Source of the DNA: Gracilaria vermiculophylla
Taxonomy: Eukaryota; Rhodophyta; Florideophyceae; Gracilariales; Gracilariaceae
NCBI GenBank assembly: GCA_019155205.2
Contig: JAHNZQ020000308.1
Span: 2,535,998 to 2,599,997, forward strand
Direction of reading: 5' to 3'
DNA length: 64,000 nucleotides
Positions 1 to 8,392 of this stretch are shown here, one piece after another (positions within the stretch are counted from its first letter, which is position 1; every line of letters starts with the position of its first letter). A program made the position numbers and the translations under genes. The notes beneath the pieces were generated by a model. It was not told the DNA's origin, searched no databases, and was given only the letters and a program-made list of their open reading frames with translations.

Positions 1-1732
1 CCGCCGGCCCCGCAGCCCCCCGCGCAAAGGGTGCGCGCCCCCCTCCCCCGGCGCCCAGGCAATCTGCAGGTCGTGCTCGACCGCCTGTCAGACACCCTGG
101 TCGATGCCAGAATTCACTATGGCCGCCTGTTTTCCAGAAACTCCAAACAGCCCCCGCCAAAGGGGCCCCGCGTCGTCGTCCTCGGCACTGGCTGGGCGGC
201 CCACTCCTTCGTCAAGGTTGTGGATGACACCCAATTGCGGAGCGTCACCGTCGTGTCGCCCAGAAACTTCTTCTTCTTCACCCCCCTGCTGACCGCCACC
301 GCCGTGGGCACTGTCGAGTTCCGTTCCATCGTGGAGCCCATTCGGAAGGCCAACCCGTACGTCGACTTCTTTGAGGCGTACGCTGTCGACGTCGATGTGG
401 AGAAACAGCTCGTCAAATGCGTGCAGGGGCAGAGGGAAGGCAAGCCTTCTGCGAACGCTGTCTGTTTCGATGTGGCGTATGATGTGCTTGTGGTCGCCGT
501 GGGGGAGACCACGACGACGTTTGGGGTGGAGGGCGCCAGAAAGTACGGGTACTTTCTCAAGGAGATCTCAGACGCGAGGCGCCTGCGAAACAAGATTCTG
601 GACTCGCTGGAGAAGGCGGCGTTGCCCACGTGGACCGAGCAGCAGCGCAGACAGTTGCTGCACATCGTCGTGGTCGGAGGCGGTCCCACCGGCTGCGAGT
701 TTGCCGGCGAGCTTTCCGACTTTGTGCAAAAGGACCTCGCGCCGCGCTATGGAAAGGAGTTGGTGTCTTGCATCCGCGTGTCCCTGCTGCAGTCCGGCAA
801 GTCGCTGCTGACGCAATTTGAAAGCTCGCTGCAGGAAACGGCGTTGAAATCGTTCACGGGGCGGGTGGATGTGCAGTTTGGCGCGAGGGTGATGGACGTG
901 ACGGAAGATGAGCTGGTGCTGCAGGATGGGAGCAGAATTCAGTACGGGTTGTTGGTGTGGGCGGCTGGCAACGGCACCAGGCCCATTGTGGACAAACTGA
1001 TGTGCAAGTTGGATCAAGGTGCTGATTTGGATAAGGTGGCGCGAAGGAAGAAGCTGCCTGTGGATGGGTGGTTGCGCGTGATTGGGCTGAGGAATGTGTT
1101 TGCCATGGGTGACTGTGCGCAGCTGGTGGACGGTGCGTTGCCGAGCACCGCGCAGGTTGCTGGCCAACAGGGTGCGTTTCTTGCAAGTAAGTGTTCTGCT
1201 TTTGTAGGCTTTTGTGTGAATGAGGCGTTGGGGTTTGTTTTTGGATGCTAACAAGGTGTCATTGTGTACGGCGCTGGTGCGTGTTGTTGTTGCTCGACAG
1301 GGTTGCTTTCGAAAGCTGAGCCGAACAGTTTTGAAAACGAGGAGTACCTACCCGTGCTTCGGGACTCGGGCGGAAAGGCTATGAGGCCGTTCAGCTTTCT
1401 GTCGCTGGGTATCATGGCGTACCTTGGCAACGATCGAGCCGGTATGTATGCGTATGATGAGCTCACCGTGTGGCACGGCACTCTCAACTCGGGACAGCGC
1501 TGGGCATGATTACTGACGGTTGTTTTGCGACACGTTGTATGATGAATGGAACGATGCAGTTGTTCAGGTGGAGGCCACACCGAGCAAGAATGTGAAAATT
1601 GGCGGTCGAATTGCGTACGTGTTGTGGCGCAGCGTGTACGCCGTGAAGCAGGTGGACATTCGCAACCGCGTGCTGGTGCTGTTTGATTACTTCAAGAGCC
1701 GCGTGTACGGGCGTGATGTGTCACAGTTTTGA
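1..1732 (+). CDS. Type II NADH:ubiquinone oxidoreductase (NDH2), 5' partial, three exons
   Basis: Single-subunit, non-proton-pumping NADH dehydrogenase of the respiratory (or plastid) membrane; FAD-dependent, passes electrons from NADH to quinone. I join exons 1-1186, 1301-1441 and 1560-1732. Introns 1187-1300 (gtaagt...acag) and 1442-1559 (gtatgt...gcag) keep the frame and restore the family C-terminus, including LWRSVY and the terminal FGRD-like YGRDVSQF. The FAD Rossmann motif is VVVLGTGWAAHSF and the NADH motif is VVVGGGPTGCEFAGEL; FAMGDCAQ is the second FAD-contact motif. No EF-hand insertion is seen. The frame is open to the first base of the window and has no ATG before the FAD motif, so the true start and targeting peptide lie upstream. 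The family call is firm; the organelle is not determined. Confidence 0.93.
1187..1300 (+). other. Intron 1 of NDH2 gene
   Basis: 114-base GT-AG intron with donor gtaagt and acceptor cgacag. Phase 1. Removing it joins GAFLA to RLLSKAEP and continues the NDH2 family alignment, whereas reading through gives a stop at 1251. Confidence 0.8.
1442..1559 (+). other. Intron 2 of NDH2 gene
   Basis: 118-base intron, donor gtatgt, acceptor gatgcag, phase 1. A second acceptor 8 bases downstream (ttcag, ending 1567) would break the frame, so the upstream AG is chosen because it yields GNDRAVVQVEATP followed by the conserved C-terminus. Confidence 0.75.
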
Positions 1733-2816
1733 GCGCCTGTCGTCGGTGGGCGCCCGACGCACTGTGCGAAGACGTGTCATGCGCACACAGTCGTGCGCCA
1801 CCGACCCTTTGGACGGTCGCCAGCGTTGCTGAGGGGTGCCTTTTTTTTCGCGCGTGCTCATGGCGTAAACGATTGCTTTGATGCTCCCACAAGCGTGCGG
1901 CCGAACGGGTGCGCGACGCGCGCCGTTCCTTGCGCGGCGACGCCCACGGAGCTGTGGCGAACGTTCACTCCGAAGCGCGCGCCGTTCGGTCGGCGGCAGC
2001 CATGTGCACGCCATGTGCGCGCGCTCATCAGTTTCGCCATCCGATAAGCTGCCGGCGGCGGCAAAACGTGACTGCATGTTGCGCCAGCCGCAGCGGCCAG
2101 CGCAGGCAGCCTGCCCCCCGATACGCGGCGCAAGCGAGCGGGCGCGCCGCTGAGGAGAGCGTCTCGCAGCCAACAGGTGGCGCGCCGCCCCGCCCCTTCC
2201 ACATCGCGATATCGGTGCAGTGCGACGCCACGAGCGCCCGCGCGCGCCGCGCGCGCCGATGCCTGCCTGCCGCGCGGCGGCGCCCTTTGCGCCGCCAGAT
2301 TGCCATTGGCGCCCGCTGAGTGGCCGCGTGGCGCGGCGAGATTTCGGCGGCGGCTGTCTCACGTCACCTGCGGCGCGCGCGCGCGCCGCGCCAATGTGCC
2401 CCCCGTGCGCGCCGCGGCCGCCCATTTCGCGCGCGCGCGCGCGCGGCGCGCAACTTGGCAGTCACGCGCGCGCGCGGCCGGGCGCGGCCGCCGCGCCGGC
2501 GGTGCTTGCGGCGAGTTTACCTGCTGCGCCCCCCGCGCGCGGCGGCTGCGCGCGACGGGGCGCCGCGCGGCCGCGCAGGCGAACGGGCTGTGCTGGGCGG
2601 GGTTTGACGCAGGGCGCGTTTGACGGGGCGCTTGGCAGCCGGCAAAGACACAAACGCTGGCGGGCACCCCGTGGCGTGGGCGGAGCGGCTGGGGACCGGC
2701 GTGGCGCCGTTAGTGGGATGGGCGCGCAAAGTATGAACAGGAAGAGATTGCGAGAGTTTAATGAAAATTACAAGTAGCTGAACAGCATTGTTTGTGAAAG
2801 GGAATATGTATAAGTT
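1733..2816. other. Convergent intergenic region, CpG-dense
   Basis: Lies between the 3' ends of NDH2 and the minus-strand coiled-coil gene. No convincing gene. About 1,900-2,640 is dominated by CGCG/GCGC runs; all six frames stay open for long stretches only because stops are rare in such DNA. Confidence 0.6.
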
Positions 2817-3611
2817 TCATTCGTCGTCATCCCATTGCAGCATAGCTGCAACTTCGGCGGCGTCCAGCGCACGTTCGCCGAGATTGAGGTTGACCATGCT
2901 ACGGTGTTTGTAGACCGATGTGTCCTCCTCGTCATCAGAGTATTCAAAGTAGTCGCCCTGCTCCCAGCGGTGCCTTTTCCTCATGACCTGCATCTCCAAC
3001 ACCAGACTATCCACCTCATCTTGGGCCTGCTGCCTCACGCTTTCGACGGCGCGCTGCAAGTCGTCCACTTGCGCCCTGAGGTTCTGATTCTCCATCTCAG
3101 TCATAGCCAGTTCACCGAGTCGTGTGGAGAGCACATCCCTCTCGTGAGCGGCCTCGCACTCACACCCCATGAGCGATTTGGAGCGGTTGTCTTCGCGGCG
3201 CCTCTTCGGCACCAAGTCCAGCCGCGAGAACGATCGTGTCGAGAAGCGCGCTGAAAAGCGACGATGCTGAGGCTTGCGGTCCGCGAGATGGGCGCAGCGG
3301 GAAGGTGGCGCAGCGTCCGGCAGCCTGTCCGGCGCACGCCCTGCCACCGAAGTGGGCGACGCGGTCATGGGAGACGTGGAGATGGACGACGAGAGCTCAT
3401 AGTGGTCGGACGCTTCGGAGCGCTTGCGGTGGTGCACGAAGCGGGTGGGCGTGCCGGGCTGGTGGACCGGCGTCAGGCTCTCGACGGACGGGCGCTTCTG
3501 AGAGGATGTGTTGCTCGCCGGCTTGGAGAGGCGCTTGGAGAGGATGCTGGTGACGCGCTGGATGATGGCGGGGCGCCTGCGGCGGCGGGAAGATGGTGAG
3601 GAAGGCTCCAT
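2817..3611 (-). CDS. Basic, Ser-rich coiled-coil protein, function unknown (264 aa)
   Basis: I do not recognise the family. The ATG at 3611 starts MEPSSPSSRRRRRPAI. The first ~150 residues are basic and Ser/Pro-rich, with many possible phosphorylation sites (KRPSVESLTP, SSSISTSPMTASP) and likely disorder. Residues ~160-215 form a heptad-like coiled coil (LGELAMTEMENQNLRAQVDD). The C-terminus is acidic (YSDDEEDTS, WDDDE). Amino-acid usage is balanced, unlike the alanine/arginine translations of the surrounding GC-rich DNA, which supports a real gene. It could be a cytoskeletal or signalling adaptor, but nothing in the sequence decides this. The 5' end faces the GT90-like gene across a 1.56-kb divergent region. 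Confidence 0.7.
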   Translation of the reverse strand: MEPSSPSSRRRRRPAIIQRVTSILSKRLSKPASNTSSQKRPSVESLTPVHQPGTPTRFVHHRKRSEASDHYELSSSISTSPMTASPTSVAGRAPDRLPDAAPPSRCAHLADRKPQHRRFSARFSTRSFSRLDLVPKRRREDNRSKSLMGCECEAAHERDVLSTRLGELAMTEMENQNLRAQVDDLQRAVESVRQQAQDEVDSLVLEMQVMRKRHRWEQGDYFEYSDDEEDTSVYKHRSMVNLNLGERALDAAEVAAMLQWDDDE

Positions 3612-5172
3612 GACTCGCGCGACTGTGGGACAGGAATGATTTTCGATCTCGCCCGGGATGAGGCGGGTGGGGGAAGAAGCCGGGGGGGGGAAAGGCTCGA
3701 GAGCGGGCGCGCCCCTTTATTGTGCGAAGGTCGTTGGTTGGCGGCGCCCCGTGACGGGGCGGAACATACGGCGTGACAGCGCGCACAGAAAGAGAGCCAA
3801 CGGGCGCGCGCCGCATATCGCACAGATTCGGCGCGCGCGTGCCGGCGGCGCGGCGCGGCGCGGCGTGTGGCTGGCGGGCGCGCGGCCGAAGCGCGCGCGC
3901 GGCGCGCGGAGCGCGCAGCGCGCGGCGCGTCCTTACACGCGCGCTTATTCTTTCCGCGCGGCTTAATCGGTGGCTGCGCGCCGTTAGGCCTCGCATTACG
4001 TCGCTGTAGCCCTCGCGCGCGGCGCGCGCGCACATATCTGCGCGCGCGCGCCGCTGGCCGGCGGTTGCGCCGCGACTGATCGGCGCCACCTGCGGCGCGA
4101 TCGGCTGGTGGCCACCCCCTCCGCCGCCGATCGCTCTGGCGCGCCGCCTCCGCAATCTGTGGTGCGCGCCCGCTTTTGATGTCGTGGGCATAAAATGCTC
4201 ACCGCCCGCCTTGTCCTTCCGTGCAGATCAGCTCTCCGTCTCTCTGCGCACGTCACACTTTGCGCGCCCATTCAGCAGTGTGTGCCGCCAACGTGTTGAT
4301 GGTTTGCACCGCGCGCCCAGCGTGAGCGCTCGTCTGTCCGCATGCGTCACGGCCGCCCCATCGCGTCGGCCGCCGCTGTCAATCGCGCGCGGCAGCGCCC
4401 GTGCGCACAGCCGCGCCGCCACGCCGCGCCCGCCTCCCCGATTCGCATCCACGCTCTCCTCCGGCGCCGGCGCACCCGTGCGCCACAACCGCCTCAACCA
4501 AGTCATTGAAAACAAAGCATGCGTCAGCCTACCGCCCGCCACTTACACACGTGTATCGTTTAGACGCCATCGATATCGGCGGCGGCGGCCGCCGCCGCCG
4601 CCGCAGTCTGGCCTGGCGTGGCCGTGTATCGGCGCCCGTCACCGCAATGCACACGCTCAGCTGGCCACCGCCACACAACGTGCAAGTGTGCAACCATTCA
4701 ACGCATGTGCGCTGGACACGCACACGCGCGTTACACGCATGTGCGCTGGACACGCACATGTGATGTACACGCATGCGCGCTGTACAAGCATTTGCGCTGT
4801 ACACACGTATGCGCTGTACACGCATGTACGCTGTACATCGTGTGCGGGTGTGCGGTGCAACTACGTAAGTATTGTGTAAGCGTCCATCAAGCGCACACAC
4901 GTGTACAGCACTTGTATGCAGCGTCCATGTGAGCACAGCACGAATGCACGTAGCACAGCAGTGCATTTGCGCACTGACCTACCCACACGCACACAACCAA
5001 AACGCTTGATGCGCCGCGCCGCTCGTCGATGCCGCTCGCCGCCGCGCGCGGCAGCAGCCAGCTGTTTGTCACATGCACTCGCCCCCTCGCACGCAACGTA
5101 CCGCACAATGGCGCTCGCGGCAGCACACCCGCTGCTCGTGCACACTCAACTTCACCGACCCATCTCGGCCAC
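3612..5172. promoter_or_regulatory. Divergent intergenic/promoter region with minisatellite
   Basis: Separates the start codons of the coiled-coil gene (minus) and the GT90-like gene (plus). It holds a CpG-dense block (about 3,830-4,110), a (GGC)n/(GCC)n inverted stretch near 4,578-4,604 and a 17-base minisatellite at about 4,693-4,845. No coding region is supported. Promoter elements are not individually identified. Confidence 0.5.
4693..4845. repeat. 17-base minisatellite with TGTACA cores
   Basis: Units starting with CGCTGTACA or CGCTGGACA begin at 4710, 4744, 4778, 4795, 4812 and 4829, so spacings are exactly 34, 34, 17, 17 and 17. The 34-base units look like double units. Each copy carries a palindromic TGTACA or its variant and CACGCATG. 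It lies about 330-480 bases upstream of the GT90-like start codon. Confidence 0.85.
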
Positions 5173-6714
5173 ATGGCGGCCAAAATCAAATGCGACCCCA
5201 TGCGCCACACCTTTGTGCTGGTCATCTGCACCACCATTGTGTTCGCCATTCTCTCCCGTCTCCCATCCCCCCAAGTGCAGCCGCAGCGCCACCACCAACC
5301 ACCCCCTCCCAACGACGACGCCGCCCCCCCTCAGCCGCTCCCGCGCGTGTGGCAGAAACTGGGCTGCCGCACCGTGCAGCACGTCATCCGCGCCATGAGC
5401 TCTCTTCCGCGCCGCTCCGTGTTCCACGCGCTGGTGGATGAGATGCTGGCGCCGTGGTCCGCGCCCACGCCGCACTCGCCGCCCGCCGCCATCCCGCTCG
5501 CGCTGCTGGACTCCATGCAGCCCGTGCTGCGCGGCAGCGTGGCGCGCATCCGCCTGCCGGGCGACGGCCGCGTGCTGTACCGCGTCGAGGAGCACTGGGA
5601 GAAGACGTACCGCCTGCCGCGCCTGCGCTTCTTCCTGCACCTGCTGTCGCGCGCGCTCAAGCGCTACCCCGCGCTGCGCCACGTGCGCGCCGAGCTGTAC
5701 GTCAACGCGGCGGACGGGCCGCGCGTCACGGTGGACTCCACGTCGCAGGAGCTCGGCGCGCTGCCGCTGTTCGGCTTCCGCACGCAGCGCCACTTTGTGG
5801 ACATTGCCGTGCCGGACCCCGTGGAGCACGGCGCCAAGGTCACCGGCCACGGCTATGTGTTGGGCGGCGGCGGCGGCGGCGGCGGCGGCGCGGTGGCGTG
5901 GCACCGCAAGCGCAACGTTGCGGTGTTTCGCGGCGTGTCCAGCTGCATCCAGAAGCAGCACCTGCGCAACTGGCACCTCAACCCGCGCGTGCGCGTGAGC
6001 TCCATCTCGGCGGCGTACCCGCAGCTGCTGGACGCGGGCGTGACCAAGTGGATCAAGCTGAGCCACAACACGACGGCGCGCGACATTGAGCGCACGGCCA
6101 ACATCAGCACCAAGGCGGAGCTGACGCTGCAGCAGCAGGCGCGCTACAAGTACATCCTGGACGTGGACGGCGGGCTGGGGAGCTCGCGCAAGCGGTGGAT
6201 GCTGCTGTCCGGCTCGGTGCCCATGTTCCAGGCGTCGGCGGTGTTCCAGTGGTACGAGCCGCTGCTGGTGCCGTGGGTGCACTACGTGCCGGTGGACCGG
6301 TGGTTCCGCGACCTGGTGGAGCACATCTTGTGGGCGCGGCAGAACGACGCGGCGGCGCGCGACATTGCGCGGCGCGCGCGGCAGTTTGCGTGGCGCTTCC
6401 TGTCGGAGGACGCGGTGCTGGAGCTGCTGGCGGTGCTGCTGCCCAAGTACGCGGCGCTGCTGAGCGGGCGCAGGGGCGGCAACGAGTCGGTGGCGGACCC
6501 GTGCGCGGCGGTGGCGCGCGTGCGGCACGGCCCCATGGGGTGCAGCGCGGGCTGGTTGCAGTACGACGACGCGCGGCCGCTGCCGTTCGGGTGCCGGCAC
6601 AAGCCGCTGGTGGAGGGGGCGTTTGTGTGCCACCGGCCGCACCCGCGCAGCGGGCGCAAGCAGGTGAAGCACGGGCTGTTTACGCCGTACGCGGACGAGG
6701 ACGACGCGCGCTAG
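5173..6714 (+). CDS. GT90 (CAP10/POGLUT-like) family glycosyltransferase, type II membrane protein (513 aa)
   Basis: The ATG at 5173 is chosen because it places a single hydrophobic segment (HTFVLVICTTIVFAIL, residues ~12-30) at the N-terminus, a type II signal anchor typical of Golgi/ER glycosyltransferases; an earlier in-frame ATG at 5029 would bury it. A Pro/Gln-rich stem follows. The C-terminal half has the CAP10-like signature: YKYILDVDGGLGSSRKRWML, then GSVPMFQAS, WYEPLLVPWVHYVPV and LVEHILWARQND, as in lipopolysaccharide-modifying/POGLUT-like GT90 enzymes. Known members transfer glucose or xylose to protein or glycan acceptors; the substrate here is unknown. A (GGC)n tract at about 5,864-5,890 encodes a polyglycine run. 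Coding-strand composition shifts from C-rich 5' to G-rich 3'. Confidence 0.82.
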   Translation: MAAKIKCDPMRHTFVLVICTTIVFAILSRLPSPQVQPQRHHQPPPPNDDAAPPQPLPRVWQKLGCRTVQHVIRAMSSLPRRSVFHALVDEMLAPWSAPTPHSPPAAIPLALLDSMQPVLRGSVARIRLPGDGRVLYRVEEHWEKTYRLPRLRFFLHLLSRALKRYPALRHVRAELYVNAADGPRVTVDSTSQELGALPLFGFRTQRHFVDIAVPDPVEHGAKVTGHGYVLGGGGGGGGGAVAWHRKRNVAVFRGVSSCIQKQHLRNWHLNPRVRVSSISAAYPQLLDAGVTKWIKLSHNTTARDIERTANISTKAELTLQQQARYKYILDVDGGLGSSRKRWMLLSGSVPMFQASAVFQWYEPLLVPWVHYVPVDRWFRDLVEHILWARQNDAAARDIARRARQFAWRFLSEDAVLELLAVLLPKYAALLSGRRGGNESVADPCAAVARVRHGPMGCSAGWLQYDDARPLPFGCRHKPLVEGAFVCHRPHPRSGRKQVKHGLFTPYADEDDAR

Positions 6715-7164
6715 CGCGCGGCGGCGGCGCGTGCGCATGTAAAGCGGGAGTGGGGGAAGGAATGCGGCGAGGACAAAGAGCGTGTGTGTGCAGTGCGACA
6801 CGCGCGTGCTGGCGGCAAGCAGCGCCGTCGTGCGCACAAGTGCGACGGCGTGCCGCCGTGCGCTTGACAGCCGTCGCAGCACCGCAAGTCGCGAGTTTTG
6901 TATTCATCGGCATGTGGCGCTTTTGAGCGACGCACTCGTGCCGCAGCCGCAGCGCCGTTGCTCCTGCGCTGCGCTTGCGCCCGCGGCGCCCTTTTTGCTG
7001 ACGCGACGCCAGCCGACCGCCCTTGTCGCCGCCAACACCACCCGTCGTTGCTTCCATCGCTGCAATCGCGGCGGCGCGCCGCCGCAACTTGCCCTCCCCC
7101 CTCGCGCCCACCCCCCCCCCCCCCCGCCCCGTGCCCCCCCCCCCCCGCCCCCCCCCCCCCCGCT

Positions 7165-7195
<31 letters not shown>

Positions 7196-7319
7196 CGCCG
7201 CTTGCGCGCGCGCGCCACCGTGCGGCGCCGATCGCAGCCGCTTACAGCGCGCGCAGCGCTGCGCGCGGCGGCGCGCGCCGCGATGGGTGCGCCAGCTGGG
7301 AGCGCGCGCGGCGGCGGCG
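6715..7319. other. Convergent intergenic region with a long poly-C tract
   Basis: Between the 3' ends of the GT90-like gene and the Cys-rich secreted protein gene. Apart from the C-run at 7111-7193 and GC-rich filler I see no gene. Confidence 0.55.
7111..7193. repeat. Near-uninterrupted poly-C / poly-G tract
   Basis: About 80 bases that are almost all C on the plus strand, broken only by single G or T bases, with one uninterrupted run of over 20 C. The complementary strand is long G-runs able in principle to form G-quadruplexes. It may also be an assembly-sensitive site. Confidence 0.9.
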
Positions 7320-7721
7320 CTACCAGCCGGCGCACGCGCGCCGCACCTGCGCGTCGGCGCACCACGACACGAAGCTGTTCATGGTGCACAGGCGGCAGCA
7401 CGCGCGGTGGCACGCCGCCGACTGCGCGTCGGCGCGCCGCGCCGCGCCGCACACGCCCGAGGCGCGCGCGATGGACGCGTCGCACCGCGCGTCCAGCGAC
7501 AGGCAGTGGCACGCCGCCGGCGGGTACGCGCGCCCCATCACGGGCGCCCGGTTGTAGTTGTGCTCGTTGGTCAGCTGCAGCGCGCCGCTCTCGTCGCGCT
7601 GCGGCTCGGCCGACGCCAGCGGCTCGGCAGTCGCCAGCGGCTCGGCAGTCGCCGGCGGCTCGTCCGTGGCCCCCGCCTCGTCGGTCGGCGCCGGCGATTC
7701 CGACGCCGATGCCTCGGCGTC

Positions 7722-7759
<38 letters not shown>

Positions 7760-7928
7760 TGTAGGGGCCGCCGGGCATGCGCAGCAGCGGCGGAGGCAGG
7801 CGGCGCAGCGGCGCGGGGCGGTGCAGCACGGGCGTGGTGGGCGGCACGGCGGCGCCGAGCGGGCTGGCGGCGCACCACGTGACAAAAAGCGCGGCCAGCA
7901 GGCCGCGGGCGACAGAGGCGGCGGTCAT
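7320..7928 (-). CDS. Secreted Cys-rich protein with Asp-Ala repeat (202 aa)
   Basis: Family not recognised. The ATG at 7928 opens a clear signal peptide (MTAASVARGLLAALFVTWC..., cleavage probably after AAS or GAA). An in-frame ATG at 8204 would put 92 Arg/Ala-rich residues in front and hide it, so it is rejected. The middle holds a simple DADADADADAGADAEA tract encoded by a GGCGTC microsatellite (7690-7760) and three TAEPLA/SAEPQ units. The last ~75 residues contain ten cysteines (CHC, CCRLC and singles), an even number that fits disulfide bonding outside the cytoplasm. It could be a cell-wall or extracellular protein. The gene is divergent from the acyltransferase gene with 464 bases between starts, so a shared promoter is possible. 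Confidence 0.65.
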
Positions 7929-8392
7929 GGCGGCCGGGCGGCGGGCGCAGCGGGGCTGAGAGCGACAGCGCTGAGAGCGACGGCGCGCCGGGCGTAGCGC
8001 ACGTCGGCGGCGCGCCCCTTTTGTAGGCGCGCCACGCACGGGCGCGCCGTAACGGCGGCGCGCGCGTGACGGCGGCTCGCATGACGCGGCGCGCCAGGCG
8101 CCCGCCGGCGCCCCGTCACGCACGGCGCAGCGAGCGCGGCGCGGCGCGCTGCGGCCGCTGCGGCGCGCTGCGGTGGCTGCGGCGGCGGCGGCGGCGGCGA
8201 TCAAGGCGGCGGCGATGCGCGCGGGGCGCGCAAAGGAGGCGACGACAGCGACGACGGCGTCGGTGACGGCGTCGGTGACGGCGTCGACGGCGACGGAGGC
8301 GGCTGCGGCAGCAGCAGCAGCAGCAGCAGCGGCAGCAGCAGCAGCAGCGGCAGCAGCAGTAGCAGCATCCGTGCACGCGCACGCGCACGACG
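7929..8392. promoter_or_regulatory. Divergent promoter region with GCA-repeat tract
   Basis: 464 bases between the start codons of the Cys-rich secreted protein (minus) and the OafA-like acyltransferase (plus). Contains palindromic CpG-rich stretches and a (GCA)n tract at 8308-8369 just upstream of the acyltransferase ATG. No specific promoter motif identified. Confidence 0.5.
8308..8369. repeat. (GCA)n trinucleotide microsatellite
   Basis: About twenty GCA units with a few GGC or GTA interruptions, ending 24 bases before the acyltransferase ATG, so probably in its 5' untranslated region. Confidence 0.9.

Noticed and set aside
4693..4845. CRISPR-like array
   Set aside because: Units are contiguous 17-base tandem copies without unique spacers; it is a minisatellite.
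5152..6882. 576-codon minus-strand frame opposite the GT90-like gene
   Set aside because: Low-complexity Arg/His/Val/Ala shadow of the plus-strand coding sequence.
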